A stretch of 64,000 nt of DNA from an uncultured Rubripirellula sp. (GCA_938045805.1 CALIBL010000025.1:1-64000), one strand, 5' to 3'. Positions 1 to 9,798 are shown, counted from the first letter of the stretch. The notes: generated by a model from the sequence alone, not told the origin. A program made the numbers and translations.

Positions 1-532
1 AGACCGAAACCATCCTTGGTGTTTTCCAAGTCTTAGCACGGTCGAGAAAAGCAGTCAGGGGGAATTGATTCCCAGTTCAAGAACGGTTGTGCTGAGGCAT
101 GCGGACCCGGAGTGGCACTCGTTGGATTTCTACACAGACTATCGTTCAACCAAGATGTGTTCCCTACTGAGTAACGGTCTGTCAGGAAGTGTGTGTTGGT
201 TGTTTTATCGACACGGAACTCAAGGACAATTAAGGGTGGATGCCCGCTATGAGGTGTTGCGAGGCGAGAAGTCAGAGGCGCAGTGGCGTGAGACACCTGA
301 CGTCTCAAAGGGGCTCTATGCAACGCTTGATCCCCCAGGCTCGCCTCTCAACGATTCCACCGGCGGTAGGAGTGACGCCGATCTCGACAAAGCACATGAC
401 AACTTTTGCGTTGTTCGCACTTTCGTTCAGCGAATGGATCTGGTGTGGTTGGATTCAAGTGGTAATCGCCGCTTGCAGCTTGACTACCCGAGTGACACAT
501 CGAAGGGGTGTGTCCGGTGGCTTGTGCCATGA
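1..532 (+). CDS. Pyridoxamine 5'-phosphate oxidase-family (Alr4036-like) FMN protein, 5' end outside window
   Basis: The reading frame is open from base 2 to the TGA at 530-532, so the N-terminus lies upstream of the window. A TTG at base 65 is therefore unlikely to be the real start. The visible part carries the split-barrel flavin-fold pattern: HPW near the left edge, then SSRTVVLRHADPEWHSLDFY, TDYRS, an FYRHGTQGQLRV strand, and near the C-terminus FCVVRTFV, MDLVWLD, GNRRLQLDY and a closing WLVP. This fits the pyridoxamine 5'-phosphate oxidase-like FMN-binding family of about 190-200 residues. The family binds FMN and probably carries out a cytoplasmic flavin redox reaction; the substrate is unknown, and a true PdxH role is not shown. 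The next gene starts about 50 bp downstream on the same strand. The family call rests on motif recognition only. Confidence 0.75.
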   Translation, partial: DRNHPWCFPSLSTVEKSSQGELIPSSRTVVLRHADPEWHSLDFYTDYRSTKMCSLLSNGLSGSVCWLFYRHGTQGQLRVDARYEVLRGEKSEAQWRETPDVSKGLYATLDPPGSPLNDSTGGRSDADLDKAHDNFCVVRTFVQRMDLVWLDSSGNRRLQLDYPSDTSKGCVRWLVP

Positions 533-580
533 CGGTTCCCTGTTGGGTTTTATTTAGTCTCTCTATTGAATTCGAGTCGA

Positions 581-1075
581 ATGACAGCTGTTTATCACCA
601 TAACTTTGATCGTGTCGAAGATTATTTGCATCATCGTTCACCCTACCTGCTGATCGACCGAGTCATTTCGGTAGATTCTGAATCCGTGGTTACGGAAAAA
701 ACCATTACCGGAGATGAGTACTTCATCCCGGGACATTTCCCCGGCGTTTCGATTTTTCCGGGCGCGATGATGCAGGAAATGAGTACACAGTCTGGTGGGG
801 TGTTGATTGCCGCGAGGCACAATCCGATGGAGCGGTATAACACCCATGATCCCAAGTTCAATCCCTATGCGCTTGGGGTGTTGGTTCGCGTGAGTCGAGC
901 GAAGTATTTGGGCTTTGCCAGGCCGGGGGATGTGCTTCGAGCAAGAGTCGTTCTTGAGAATCGCTATGAGACGGTTTTTGATTTTTCGGCGACGCTCTCT
1001 GCGGGCGACAAGGTCATCATGAAGAATCAGTTTCGCTTGGCCAATGTCCCGACTGAACGGCTCTACGCAGAATAA
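581..1075 (+). CDS. FabZ-like 3-hydroxyacyl-ACP dehydratase (hotdog fold)
   Basis: The product of about 164 residues begins with HHRSPYLLIDRV, matching the HRYPFLLVDRV segment of FabZ. It then has GDEYFIPGHFPG, with the catalytic His in GHFPG, and FPGAMMQEMSTQ, with the catalytic Glu in QEM. FabZ dehydrates 3-hydroxyacyl-ACP in fatty-acid elongation in the cytoplasm. The C-terminal half (RVSRAKYLGFARPGD) matches the second strand set of the fold. ATG 581 is chosen; an in-frame TTG at 566 would add five residues and neither has a strong ribosome-binding site. No other fab gene is nearby, so this may be a FabZ paralogue for a specialised acyl pathway rather than the housekeeping enzyme. Confidence 0.85.
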   Translation: MTAVYHHNFDRVEDYLHHRSPYLLIDRVISVDSESVVTEKTITGDEYFIPGHFPGVSIFPGAMMQEMSTQSGGVLIAARHNPMERYNTHDPKFNPYALGVLVRVSRAKYLGFARPGDVLRARVVLENRYETVFDFSATLSAGDKVIMKNQFRLANVPTERLYAE

Positions 1076-1178
1076 GCTGCGATCTGGTGCGCCTTCCCAC
1101 GGACGATGCTAAGCGCGGCAATTGGTGCAGTCGATCGCATTTGGTAATCATGGTCGCTTCATGTTTAGCCGGAGATGT

Positions 1179-1207
1179 TGGTCGGTGTGACCGATCAGTG
1201 ATGCTTT
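1179..1207 (+). terminator. Possible weak terminator after the FabZ-like gene
   Basis: The sequence TGGTCGGT-gtg-ACCGATCA (1179-1197) forms an eight-pair stem, one pair being G-T, with a three-base loop. A TTTT follows only after eight more bases. It sits in the 235-bp gap before the DUF1080 gene. The late U-tract makes terminator function uncertain. Confidence 0.3.
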
Positions 1208-1310
1208 TCGTCTGATTGGGTTGATCAGTCAGGCATCGCTTGTTGATTTACGCTGTCGTTGACTGCACAATCTTGGCGTTGATGTATTGCCAATGACAGT
1301 GAGGGTGCAG

Positions 1311-2528
1311 ATGTTGTTGAAGGCTTTTCTCAGGACGCGGAATCTCTTGGAAGTGCGACGCACGCGGGCGTCCGTTTTGGTGGCATGGTCGATTGCTGTT
1401 TTTGCAGTTTGCGGAAGTGGTGAATCGTCGGTGGTTTTCGCCGAAGAACCGACAAACGCTTGGGTGGAATTATTTCCGGGTTCCTCCCTTAACGGTTGGC
1501 AGAGAACCAACACACCGCCGGAGACTTGGTCGTTCCAAGATGGAATGCTGGTCTGCAGTGGAAAGCCGATCGGAGAAATTCGTACTCGGCGCATGTATCA
1601 GAATTTCGTCCTTGAGCTTGAATGGAGACACATGGTTCCTGGGGGGAACGCTGGGATATTCATTTGGGCTGATGACATCACGGCCAAAGGTGTTCCATTC
1701 CACCGAGGGATTGAAGTGCAGGTGTTGGAGAATTCCTATGGCAACACGCAGTCACACACCACACACGGTGACATCTTTCCAATCCATGGCGCGAAGATGG
1801 TACCGATCAATGGAAGGGGAGGCAGCCGAGCTTTTCCGACAGAGAGTCGTTCAAAGCCAAGCCCAGAATGGAACCACTATCGCGTCGAGTGTCGAGACGG
1901 TGAAATCTCTTTAGCCGTGAACGGAAAAGTGGTCACACGGGGGCAGGATTGCTGGCCAAGACGTGGCTACATTTGTTTGGAGTCCGAGGGCGGCGTGGTG
2001 CATTATCGTAATGTTCGCATGATGGAGTTACCCGATACCGAGATTCAGCCTGAGCAGGTCGCGATTGAGGATCGAGGTTATGAATCGATTTACAGCGGTT
2101 TAGACCTGCGAGGTTGGACAACGAATGAAGTGGGTGCATGGCAGCCCAAAGATTGGGTTTTGTCCTACAGCGGGCCAGAAGGCGAAGCGGGGAAATTAAT
2201 TTCCAGTTCCGGTGAACCCGTGTTTGGATTCCTGTTCGATTTCAAATTGAAAGATCCCAATAGCCGTCTTTCAATTGATGGGCTGGGAGACGATCAACTT
2301 AGTTTTCACGATGAGCAGCTTGCGGGGGCATTAGCCGAAGCGGGGCAGTGGAATCGAGTCGAGCTCACCATGGTTAAAGCTCAACTTGCATTGACCATTA
2401 ACAGTGTAGAGATAAAACTTCCTGCCCTTGCATCGGTAGACACACTTGATCAGTTAATCTTGGAAGCGTCCGGTAAGATTGATTTTGCCAACTTGTACCG
2501 AAAAGTCGCTCCTGCGACCAAGCGATAA
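1311..2528 (+). CDS. Exported DUF1080 (3-keto-disaccharide hydrolase-like) protein, two LamG-like domains
   Basis: The product is about 405 residues. A hydrophobic stretch (VLVAWSIAVFAVC) ending near VFAEEP indicates export. The first domain, roughly residues 40-245, is a clear DUF1080 domain (Pfam PF06439): WVELFPGSSLNGW at the start, then WSFQDGMLVCSG, NFVLELEWRH, NAGIFIWAD, GIEVQVLEN and GYICLESEGG. A second shorter copy follows (YESIYSGLDLRGW to the end). DUF1080 proteins have a concanavalin-like fold; some hydrolyse 3-keto-glycosides, and they are very abundant in planctomycetes. ATG 1311 is preferred over ATG 1293 because GAGGG lies five bases upstream. The C-terminal codons AAG CGA TAA fall inside a 14-bp tandem repeat. 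The downstream SASA esterase suggests joint action on modified glycans; the exact substrate is unknown. Confidence 0.85.
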   Translation: MLLKAFLRTRNLLEVRRTRASVLVAWSIAVFAVCGSGESSVVFAEEPTNAWVELFPGSSLNGWQRTNTPPETWSFQDGMLVCSGKPIGEIRTRRMYQNFVLELEWRHMVPGGNAGIFIWADDITAKGVPFHRGIEVQVLENSYGNTQSHTTHGDIFPIHGAKMVPINGRGGSRAFPTESRSKPSPEWNHYRVECRDGEISLAVNGKVVTRGQDCWPRRGYICLESEGGVVHYRNVRMMELPDTEIQPEQVAIEDRGYESIYSGLDLRGWTTNEVGAWQPKDWVLSYSGPEGEAGKLISSSGEPVFGFLFDFKLKDPNSRLSIDGLGDDQLSFHDEQLAGALAEAGQWNRVELTMVKAQLALTINSVEIKLPALASVDTLDQLILEASGKIDFANLYRKVAPATKR

Positions 2529-2599
2529 CGGGCAAGCGACAACGGGCAAGCGACAACGGGCAAGCGATAACGGGCAAGCGACAACGGGCAAGCGATCAA
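2522..2599. repeat. 14-bp tandem repeat (five copies plus a partial) over the stop codon of the DUF1080 gene
   Basis: The unit GCGAYAACGGGCAA is repeated head to tail five times (2522-2591), then a partial GCGATCAA. Units 1 and 4 carry T at the variable base; units 2, 3 and 5 carry C. The T in unit 1 makes the TAA stop of the upstream gene. Unit 4 is 42 bp later and so in the same reading phase, giving a second potential TAA. Confidence 0.95.
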
Positions 2600-2648
2600 G
2601 ATCGACTCGGTTACGTCGCAGTTACTTAACTTCATAGGCTGAGTATTC

Positions 2649-4835
2649 ATGAGAAACCGTTTCTGTTGTTTGGCTGTCTATGCCTGTTGTTTTTTCTTTG
2701 CTGGCGTGGGTGACACGGGGACAGTCTACGCTGATGTGAAGCTGCCCGGTTTCTACGGTGACCATATGGTGCTGCAGCGTCAGCTGCCGATACGACTGCG
2801 AGGTTGGGCCGACCCAGGTGAAACGGTTTCAGTGCAACTCGGTACAGCCAAAGCTGAATGTGAAGTCGGACTAGATGGTCATTGGTCGGTAACGCTACCA
2901 AGTCAGGAAGCCAATCGTACCGGTCAAGATCTCATCTTTTGTGGGAAGAATACGGTCACCATCAAGGACGTGCTGATTGGGGAGGTTTGGCTTTGTTCAG
3001 GGCAGTCCAACATGGAGTGGACGGTTGCTGCGAGTCAACGGAGCCAAGAAGAGATCGCGTCGGCGAATCATCCAATGATTCGTCATATGAAGGTTGCTCA
3101 CCGCCCTTCCACCTCACCGCTCGATGACGTTCCAAGTCAATGGCAGGTTTGCACACCCGAAGTTGCAGGGAACTTTACGGCTTGCGGTTACTTCATGGCG
3201 CTACACTTGCAGCGCGAGTTGAACGTGCCAATCGGGCTCATCAACTCATCTTGGGGTGGGACACGAGTTGAACCGTGGACACCACCCTTGGGGTTCCGCA
3301 GGGTGGATGCGTTAAGTGACATCTACCAAACCGTGGTTCAGAAAACTCCCAGCTCAAAGCTTTATCAAGATCAACTAGGAGAACATCTTGAAGCGACTCG
3401 GCGATGGATCGAGCTCGCGGAGGTGGCCGTGGAGAATCAGGAATCTGTCGAGGCATCTCCAGTGTTCCCTGATGCGATCAAGCCATTCCAAAGTCATCAG
3501 GATCCCACGATGCTCTACAACGGAATGATTCACGCGTTAGTGGGTTACACAATTCGTGGCGCCATTTGGTACCAAGGTGAATCAAATCATTCCGAAGGAA
3601 TGATGTATTTCGAGAAGAAAAAAGCACTCATTGAAGGTTGGCGTGAGTTATGGGGGCAGGGTGCTTTCCCTTTCTACTATGTGCAGATTGCACCATTTCA
3701 GTACGGAAATGAAGATCCAACAATCTTAGCGGAGTTCTGGGAAGCGCAGGAGGCAGTGGAGCAGATCCCGAATACCGCCATGGTGGTGATCAATGATATT
3801 GCCACACTGCAGGACATTCATCCACCAAACAAGCAGGACGTCGGAAAACGACTCGCCTTGTTAGCGTTGAATCGTGATTACGGTCGTGCCGATCTGCAGG
3901 CTGATCGTCCTGTCATAGATAAGCTTGAGGTGACAGAGGGGAGTTTGGTTCTCTCGTTCAATCAAACGGGTGGTGCATTGAAGACTCGAGATGGGAAGTC
4001 GCCGAGTCATTTCGAAGTGATCGGAGCGGGATCGAGAGGTTACCAGCCGGCTGACGCTGAGATCGTTGGTGATCGCGTCGTGCTGAGAAGTGAAGTGGTG
4101 TCTAAGCCAGTTGCATTTCGCTACGCCTGGAACAAACTCGCGGAGCCAAACTTGACGGGTGCGACGGGCTTACCCGTCGGGGCATTTCGGGGAGGAGAGG
4201 AGCCGGACTTCCTCAACTTGATCTCAATCGACGAAGAGTACAGTCTTGTCTATGACCTCGATCTTTCGCGTTTGGGAGGTGAGATTCCCTACAAGTACAA
4301 CGGTTCAGCGGGCATCGATTCGTTTGACCGCATCGGTTATCTGATTGAGTTGCGTACCGAGGGAGGTGATGAGCAGAAGATCTTCGTATCGATGGATGCG
4401 TTCACACAAGACGCCAGTAAGATTGCCATCCCCACCGTTGCGAGTAAAGCATCTTTTCGTCAAGGCGTGAAGAATCTTGATGTATTCACGACTGTTGGTG
4501 GCCTGCCAGTGGGAACCTCAATTGGTGATGGAACGGTGGAGTTTTGGCCCAACAATTATGCCACTGACAATGGTGCAAATGTTCCCGGAGCTTCAAACGC
4601 CGATTACGATTTTGGCGATCAGCCGTCTCCTCCCCTTAATGGGTACGGGTGCATGCAGATCCATTTGCCTTCGGCGAAGAAAACACTATTCGCAATCAAC
4701 CATTGGGGAGCAGGACCGGATGCAGATCTCGGAATTGGAAACGCACCAGGTGCAAATACCGACTGGACGTTCTCCGGAAATGCTAAAAGTTATTCATCCA
4801 AGCGACTCAGAGTTTATGTGCGTGAGACGAAATAA
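2649..4835 (+). CDS. Sialate O-acetylesterase-like (SASA family) secreted esterase
   Basis: The protein has 728 residues and an N-terminal signal peptide (FCCLAVYACCFFFAGVG). After a beta-sandwich start (FYGDHMVLQRQLPIRLRGWA) come the SGNH/SASA blocks: GEVWLCSGQSNMEW with the nucleophile Ser120, VPIGLINSSWGGTRVEPW, IRGAIWYQGESN, and NDIATLQDIHPPNK with the catalytic Asp/His pair near 389/391. The family removes O-acetyl groups from sialic acid or other acetylated glycans. The last 200 or so residues (from about LSRLGGEIPYKYNG) form an extra beta-rich domain that I do not recognise beyond its likely role as an accessory module. Length and signal fit a periplasmic or surface enzyme. It follows the DUF1080 gene by 120 bp on the same strand and may be co-transcribed with it. 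Confidence 0.9.
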   Translation: MRNRFCCLAVYACCFFFAGVGDTGTVYADVKLPGFYGDHMVLQRQLPIRLRGWADPGETVSVQLGTAKAECEVGLDGHWSVTLPSQEANRTGQDLIFCGKNTVTIKDVLIGEVWLCSGQSNMEWTVAASQRSQEEIASANHPMIRHMKVAHRPSTSPLDDVPSQWQVCTPEVAGNFTACGYFMALHLQRELNVPIGLINSSWGGTRVEPWTPPLGFRRVDALSDIYQTVVQKTPSSKLYQDQLGEHLEATRRWIELAEVAVENQESVEASPVFPDAIKPFQSHQDPTMLYNGMIHALVGYTIRGAIWYQGESNHSEGMMYFEKKKALIEGWRELWGQGAFPFYYVQIAPFQYGNEDPTILAEFWEAQEAVEQIPNTAMVVINDIATLQDIHPPNKQDVGKRLALLALNRDYGRADLQADRPVIDKLEVTEGSLVLSFNQTGGALKTRDGKSPSHFEVIGAGSRGYQPADAEIVGDRVVLRSEVVSKPVAFRYAWNKLAEPNLTGATGLPVGAFRGGEEPDFLNLISIDEEYSLVYDLDLSRLGGEIPYKYNGSAGIDSFDRIGYLIELRTEGGDEQKIFVSMDAFTQDASKIAIPTVASKASFRQGVKNLDVFTTVGGLPVGTSIGDGTVEFWPNNYATDNGANVPGASNADYDFGDQPSPPLNGYGCMQIHLPSAKKTLFAINHWGAGPDADLGIGNAPGANTDWTFSGNAKSYSSKRLRVYVRETK

Positions 4836-4872
4836 GTAGCGTGGCCTCCATGTTACGCCATCTCTCGCATGC

Positions 4873-5997
4873 TCATTTCCAGAGTTGAGTGAGCCGGCCA
4901 AACAGAGAGTTGTTGCTCTTGTTCGATTCGTATTGTTCGCGCAACTGTGTTCGAAGCGATTGGATCCTGTCCTCGGATTGAACTGGGTTCGGAGGAGCGG
5001 TGAGCGATCGTTGTCTCCCATCGATCGCTGTATCGGATAAACGTTTGGTCGTGAGGGACTTGGTTCTCTTTGTCGTATGAGCGAGGCTGCTATAGCTGGT
5101 ATCGCGTTTTGATTGACCGGTTGTGGCGTGTGCCCTAGTTGCGAGATCCGTGGTGTCGGAGTTGTTCGATCCGGATGCTGCGAGGGTTGAGGATTGCTGG
5201 TGCAAGTCGGAAAGACTGCCGCGACGTTCTCCCTTGCGTTCACTGAGTTCAAGCAAACGCTGTTGGAGGCGATCGTTACGCTGCGCCGTTTCTGAAAGTT
5301 GGTTTTGGAGCTTTGCAATTTCCTGCCTTAATTCCCCGACTAGATCTTCGTCAGCGATTTCAACTTGAGAACTTTTTCCGGACGCATCGATCGTCTTGTC
5401 AGCTTTTGGGGCTTGTACGTCTTGATGCTCGCCGCCTTGTTGAGCAATGGATTCAACTGATGACTCTGATTCATCTTGGCGGGTGATTTCGTCGAGATAC
5501 TGTTGCAGTTTCTCAAGTGAGTTGGTGGCAGCAGTCTGTGAGCTCATGCCAACCTTCTCTGCGGCAGATGAATTGCCGTCACAGCGGGAGCCATGATTTA
5601 AGTGTTTGCCGTCGGCGCGACGTGTCTGTGAAGGCGTTTTTTCGTCGTTACGGTTTGGGGGGAGGCTGCTGGGTTGGGCTTGCTTGACAATTCTTATTTC
5701 ATATTCACCCAGTTGAATCAGGTCGTTTACCGCAAGGCAAACTTCAAATTCAATCTCTTCGTGATTCACCTTGATCGTTCCTGCAGACAGCCACTTTTGC
5801 AGTCGCAGACTGCCTTGATCGAGTTCCAGTCTGCAGTGAATGTCTGCCAATGATTGATCGTCAAGTTGGATTCCACAGTTGGAGGACTTACCCACAAAGA
5901 CGCCTTGAGCGGACTTGATTGTGTAGTCTCGCTGGTCGCCCCGATTGCTCTTGATGAGTAATGCGGCTTCGGAGCCAAATTTTGTCTCGGTGTTCAT
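4873..5997 (-). CDS. FHA-domain protein with C-terminal coiled coil, last gene of the chemosensory operon
   Basis: ATG 5997 is chosen because GGGAGCAGG lies just upstream; a longer TTG start at 6108 has no such site. Residues 1-105 form an FHA-like domain (ALLIKSNRGDQRDYTI, GVFVGKSSNCGIQLDDQS, LADIHCRLEL, IQLGEYEIRIV). In canonical FHA domains the Arg of GR and the Ser-Arg before xH contact phosphothreonine; here they read GK and AD, so phosphopeptide binding may be lost. The middle is polar and low-complexity. A coiled coil follows (LVGELRQEIAKLQNQLSE, RNDRLQQRLLELSER), then a Ser/Thr/Arg-rich tail. It lies 124 bp downstream of cheA on the same strand, suggesting a scaffold or output partner of that system. 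No enzymatic domain is visible. Confidence 0.8.
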   Translation of the reverse strand: MNTETKFGSEAALLIKSNRGDQRDYTIKSAQGVFVGKSSNCGIQLDDQSLADIHCRLELDQGSLRLQKWLSAGTIKVNHEEIEFEVCLAVNDLIQLGEYEIRIVKQAQPSSLPPNRNDEKTPSQTRRADGKHLNHGSRCDGNSSAAEKVGMSSQTAATNSLEKLQQYLDEITRQDESESSVESIAQQGGEHQDVQAPKADKTIDASGKSSQVEIADEDLVGELRQEIAKLQNQLSETAQRNDRLQQRLLELSERKGERRGSLSDLHQQSSTLAASGSNNSDTTDLATRAHATTGQSKRDTSYSSLAHTTKRTKSLTTKRLSDTAIDGRQRSLTAPPNPVQSEDRIQSLRTQLREQYESNKSNNSLFGRLTQLWK

Positions 5998-6121
5998 TGG
6001 CCTGCTCCCATTAAAGGAGACGCTGTGGACGGAAAATAGGCGACCGTGCCTCTCATTGATTGGAGCAAGGATCGTTGACTGCTTTCTAACAGTGGATGGG
6101 TCTTGCAAGTGAGGTGGTGGG

Positions 6122-8416
6122 TCATGCCTTGGCCTCGGTTGGATCGCTGGTTGAAGCTCGCGTTAGGGGGGCCCGCTCTATTGCGTTGACCGCGTCACGG
6201 ATTTTTGCGGGACCAATTGGCCGCGTTACATTGGTGATCGCAAACCCAGTCTTTCTGATGGACTCTGGGGGTGAATTTCCGATCGAAATGAATTGAGTAT
6301 TAGCGAGTGCAGATTGCTCGGATGATTTCGCTGCGGTTTCGATCAGGTGAGTGATTCGTGATCGATCATCAAAGATGATTAGTTGAACCTGATGTTCACG
6401 CAGAAACTGCGTCGCTTCTTTGAAGTGGCTGAAAGATTTGACGTGGTAGTTGCTCTGCTCGAGTGCGCGGAGCACGGTCATTCGAGTGCTAATCGAATCG
6501 GATAGAACGATTGCCGTCGAAGTTGTCGACGTTTGTCGAGGCATTTGACGAGGCAATCGGTTAGTTGTGGTGCACGCGATGGGTTCCGAGGCTACCGACG
6601 ATGGTTGATCCGAGTGCCGCTGATGCATTTGGCTTGAGCGAGCGAGCAGATGGGGGTCAAGGATCAGGACGGATTCACCTTCACCAGATAACGTGATACC
6701 AGAGAGATAAGGATGGCTCCTCAGTATTTCAGGTAATGGTCGTACCACCATTTCTTCCGGGCCGATTAGTTCTTCGGCGAGGAGAGTGAATTGACCGAGG
6801 AGGTCATCGCTTGCTTCCCCACCATTTCGTGCTTGGCTCTCAATCAGAATTGCCAAGTTCTTTTCCAGAGGTGTTAGGCCGAAGGCGGTGGAAAGATCAA
6901 TCTTGGGACAATTTGTCTGATGATCGCCCGTTGCTCTAACGCTATGCATCGGAATGCCGTAGCACTGCCCTTGATGGCGGAGCAGTAAAATGTGCTGGAT
7001 CAAGGAGGGTAACGGGATGTGAAGTCGCACCGTTGTTCCGATTCCTTCGGTGGATTGGATATCCACCCAGCCTCGCATCTTTTCAATGTTTGACGCCACA
7101 ACATCCAATCCGATACCTCGCCCTGCGGCCGCGTTGACGAGGTTTCGAGTGGTGAAGCCGGGGCGTAGAATCAGACGGGCGAGTTCATCCCGAGGCAGTG
7201 TTTGATTTCGCCCACTCAAGCCGAGTTGAATCGCCTTTTTGTGGATAGACTCGAACGCCAGACCACGTCCGTCGTCGGTTACCTCAAAAAGAAGCGACTC
7301 CGGCGAGGCGGTGACACTGACTGAGATGGTGCCAAGCCGAGCTTTACCCGCATTTTGACGCTGATCTGGGGATTCGATGCCGTGGCAAACCGCGTTCCTC
7401 GCCACGTGGATCAATGCATCAACAAGCTTTTGCTGAAGGTCGGTTTCCAGCCGTTCTTGCTTACCGATGAATTCAAATTGAACCTCTTTGTCCTCCAGTT
7501 GTGCCGCGTCAACAACAGCTCGATGAATTCGTTGGGCAAGACCGGACAGCGGTGTGCGGCGAAGGGAGGTAATTTCTTGGCGAAAATCACTGATGAAAGT
7601 CGTGACGGCGGAATTGCCATCAGACAACGGTCGGATACGCAGGTTGAGAGCGCGGTTGATTTCGTGAATGTCGTTGGCGATATCCGAAGCAAGGGTGGCA
7701 TCGTCTGCTTGACCAAGATCGGATAGGGAGGTGCCTAACGCGCGAACTTTCGAGGCGGTCGATGCCAGTTCTCCTATCCAGGAATGCAGAGATGCGATCT
7801 CGGTATCGCGGCGATTGCGAAGCATCACCAATCGAGCCAGATGGTCCATCAATCGATTCAGCTTTCCCACCTCAACTCGCACCATTCCAGATGCGATACC
7901 GACTCCATCGATTGAACCATCCCGCTTCGATAACGTGTTCTGAGGAATGCCGGTGGCGGAACCATGAGTGGAGGCATATTCGAGTGACTCATGTCCATCA
8001 GCAGCCGGTGCAATGGTCTTTCGGATTCGGTCAATTGCAGTGTAGAGACTCGCTTTTCCGTCTCCTTGCCCCGCGGGATCTCCACACTCGAAAGTTTCCT
8101 CGAGGTCATGTAAGAGGTTGGTTAATTCAACGAGCCCAACGCTAGCCGATGCACCTTTCAGGTTATGCAGGTCACGGCATATAGCGTTTTGTGACGCATC
8201 AGCATGATGATTGCCTGCATGATCAAGCAGCGTCTGCTCAATTGAGTTAACACATTGGTTCGCGTCTTCGATGAATGCTTCACGAAGTTCATGGTCAAGC
8301 TGGTTGATGGTTTCCAGCACATTGGCCCAAGTTGTTTCATTGTTCCAAAGTTGAATGTCGTTAGCTTCAGAAGATGCGCTCGCTGAATTTGGATGGTTTT
8401 GAGGCGGCAAGGTCAT
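6122..8416 (-). CDS. cheA: CheA-type hybrid histidine kinase with C-terminal degenerate receiver
   Basis: The 764-residue protein has the order Hpt/P1 ([18 protein letters not shown], phosphoacceptor His84 in [12 protein letters not shown]), a P3-like dimerisation region ([19 protein letters not shown]), P4 ATPase (N box [13 protein letters not shown]1 DDGRGLA, G2 GRGIGLDVV), and P5 CheW-like domain ([14 protein letters not shown]). The C-terminus ([36 protein letters not shown]) resembles a receiver, but the conserved Lys before Pro is Arg and the first acidic pair is incomplete, so phosphotransfer there is doubtful. There is no clear CheY-binding P2 domain. ATG 8416 overlaps the TGA of the mcp gene as ATGA, indicating translational coupling. 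Its role is the kinase of the neighbouring array. Confidence 0.92.
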   Translation of the reverse strand: MTLPPQNHPNSASASSEANDIQLWNNETTWANVLETINQLDHELREAFIEDANQCVNSIEQTLLDHAGNHHADASQNAICRDLHNLKGASASVGLVELTNLLHDLEETFECGDPAGQGDGKASLYTAIDRIRKTIAPAADGHESLEYASTHGSATGIPQNTLSKRDGSIDGVGIASGMVRVEVGKLNRLMDHLARLVMLRNRRDTEIASLHSWIGELASTASKVRALGTSLSDLGQADDATLASDIANDIHEINRALNLRIRPLSDGNSAVTTFISDFRQEITSLRRTPLSGLAQRIHRAVVDAAQLEDKEVQFEFIGKQERLETDLQQKLVDALIHVARNAVCHGIESPDQRQNAGKARLGTISVSVTASPESLLFEVTDDGRGLAFESIHKKAIQLGLSGRNQTLPRDELARLILRPGFTTRNLVNAAAGRGIGLDVVASNIEKMRGWVDIQSTEGIGTTVRLHIPLPSLIQHILLLRHQGQCYGIPMHSVRATGDHQTNCPKIDLSTAFGLTPLEKNLAILIESQARNGGEASDDLLGQFTLLAEELIGPEEMVVRPLPEILRSHPYLSGITLSGEGESVLILDPHLLARSSQMHQRHSDQPSSVASEPIACTTTNRLPRQMPRQTSTTSTAIVLSDSISTRMTVLRALEQSNYHVKSFSHFKEATQFLREHQVQLIIFDDRSRITHLIETAAKSSEQSALANTQFISIGNSPPESIRKTGFAITNVTRPIGPAKIRDAVNAIERAPLTRASTSDPTEAKA

Positions 8417-9798
8417 TCATGCACCCCCGAAGCTTTCGGTGGAGGCATTGCAGTGAGTGCGTCGATAACACTCGGGTATCCGTCTTCCCACGACTGATTC
8501 GTCCAGTGGGATGCTGTTGTTGAGCCAGTCGCCTCGCTGACTCCCTGCATCATCTGATCGATCGTCGCTACGAGACGCTGGTCGATTTGGGAAATCGACT
8601 TAGCAGTCCATTGTGCGTTTTGTAATTGTTGACGATTTTCTCTCGCCTGATCCGAGATTGATTCGATCTCGTGAAGAATCTCATTGGCAAGCGATAACTG
8701 GTTAGCCGTCAACTCACGAACGGTATGAAGTCTATTTTGTGGCTGTTGTTCGTTGTGGATAATGACTCTGAGGAGCTCAGCGATCTCGGTGACCTTCTTT
8801 CGCTGAGCTTGCAAACGCTCACGATCAGATTGAATATTCCTCGCTGCCTCTTTGGCCGTAAATTCAATCAAATCCAACAGGGTGGTGATTTCACGGGAGG
8901 CGTCACTGGCGTGTTCAGCCAGTTTGCGAACCTCATCCGCCACCAATGCGAATCCCCGCCCCCGATCGCCCGCACGGATTGATTCAATGGATGCGTTGAG
9001 TGCTAGGAGGTTGGTTTTGGCTGCCAACTCACTGATCACTCCCACAATGCTTGATGCCTGCTTGGTTGGGTCCCCGAGGTCAGAGAGTTTACGTTCTGAG
9101 GTTCGGTGGTCGACCTCTAGACTTTGCAGTCCCTCTTCGACCTGGTGAATCGCATTGATCAGTTCCTCGATCGATGATGAGGCTACAGAACTGTCGCGAA
9201 TCGCTGTATCTGCTTGGGAGTGAATGGACTCAATGACGTCTGATAATTGTTCAAGGTAGGTGCCCGCTTTGACAATGGAGCATCCTTGTGTCTCCGTATT
9301 CTCGTTCAGGCGATCCGAGATGTTTTCGACCTGCGTCGCAGCTGATTGAAATCGGTGAAGGTGTTTGGCGAAATCAGTGGCTAGGGTGATTAATTGACGA
9401 TCAATGATTTCCCCGGTCAGCGGTGTCTCATTGGTGGTGTTCGCGATTCTTCGATAGATGGTGTTGAGGATTTCCGCTTGGTGACGATTCTTCTTGTCAA
9501 TCTTTTCCCACGCTTCTGCCTGACATGTGATCGCTAATGAACTCTGAGCGAATTCAAAGATGCCTACTTTGGCGATTGTGGTGGGATATTGTTCGGTCAG
9601 CGAATTTTCAAGGAGAGTGATCCCACGCCTTAATCGTCGGTGCGAGGCAGTTGTGCTGATGATTCCGCAAAGCAAGGCTGCGATGATGACACAGGTTGTT
9701 TGGATCCATGTGGCGTAAGACTGTGTGGCAACGAGAACCACGCAGCAGGTTAGCAATTGAATCAGATTGACGAAGAGAAGATAGGTTCTAAGTTTCAA
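8413..9798 (-). CDS. Methyl-accepting chemotaxis protein without a periplasmic sensor domain
   Basis: The 461-residue protein starts with two hydrophobic segments almost back to back ([19 protein letters not shown] and [17 protein letters not shown]), leaving essentially no periplasmic domain. The rest is a long helical cytoplasmic bundle with the conserved hairpin tip [37 protein letters not shown], which docks CheA and CheW. The start is TTG 9798, whose TTGA overlaps the stop of cheW; no in-frame ATG exists nearby. The input must be cytoplasmic, membrane-derived or come from a partner protein. No cheR or cheB gene for adaptation is in the window, so methylation control is unproven. This architecture suits an alternative cellular function rather than attractant sensing. 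Confidence 0.88.
   Translation of the reverse strand: MKLRTYLLFVNLIQLLTCCVVLVATQSYATWIQTTCVIIAALLCGIISTTASHRRLRRGITLLENSLTEQYPTTIAKVGIFEFAQSSLAITCQAEAWEKIDKKNRHQAEILNTIYRRIANTTNETPLTGEIIDRQLITLATDFAKHLHRFQSAATQVENISDRLNENTETQGCSIVKAGTYLEQLSDVIESIHSQADTAIRDSSVASSSIEELINAIHQVEEGLQSLEVDHRTSERKLSDLGDPTKQASSIVGVISELAAKTNLLALNASIESIRAGDRGRGFALVADEVRKLAEHASDASREITTLLDLIEFTAKEAARNIQSDRERLQAQRKKVTEIAELLRVIIHNEQQPQNRLHTVRELTANQLSLANEILHEIESISDQARENRQQLQNAQWTAKSISQIDQRLVATIDQMMQGVSEATGSTTASHWTNQSWEDGYPSVIDALTAMPPPKASGVHE

Noticed and set aside
7355-8145. Plus-strand frames opposite cheA
   Set aside because: They lie wholly within the CheA coding sequence, which has full domain support.
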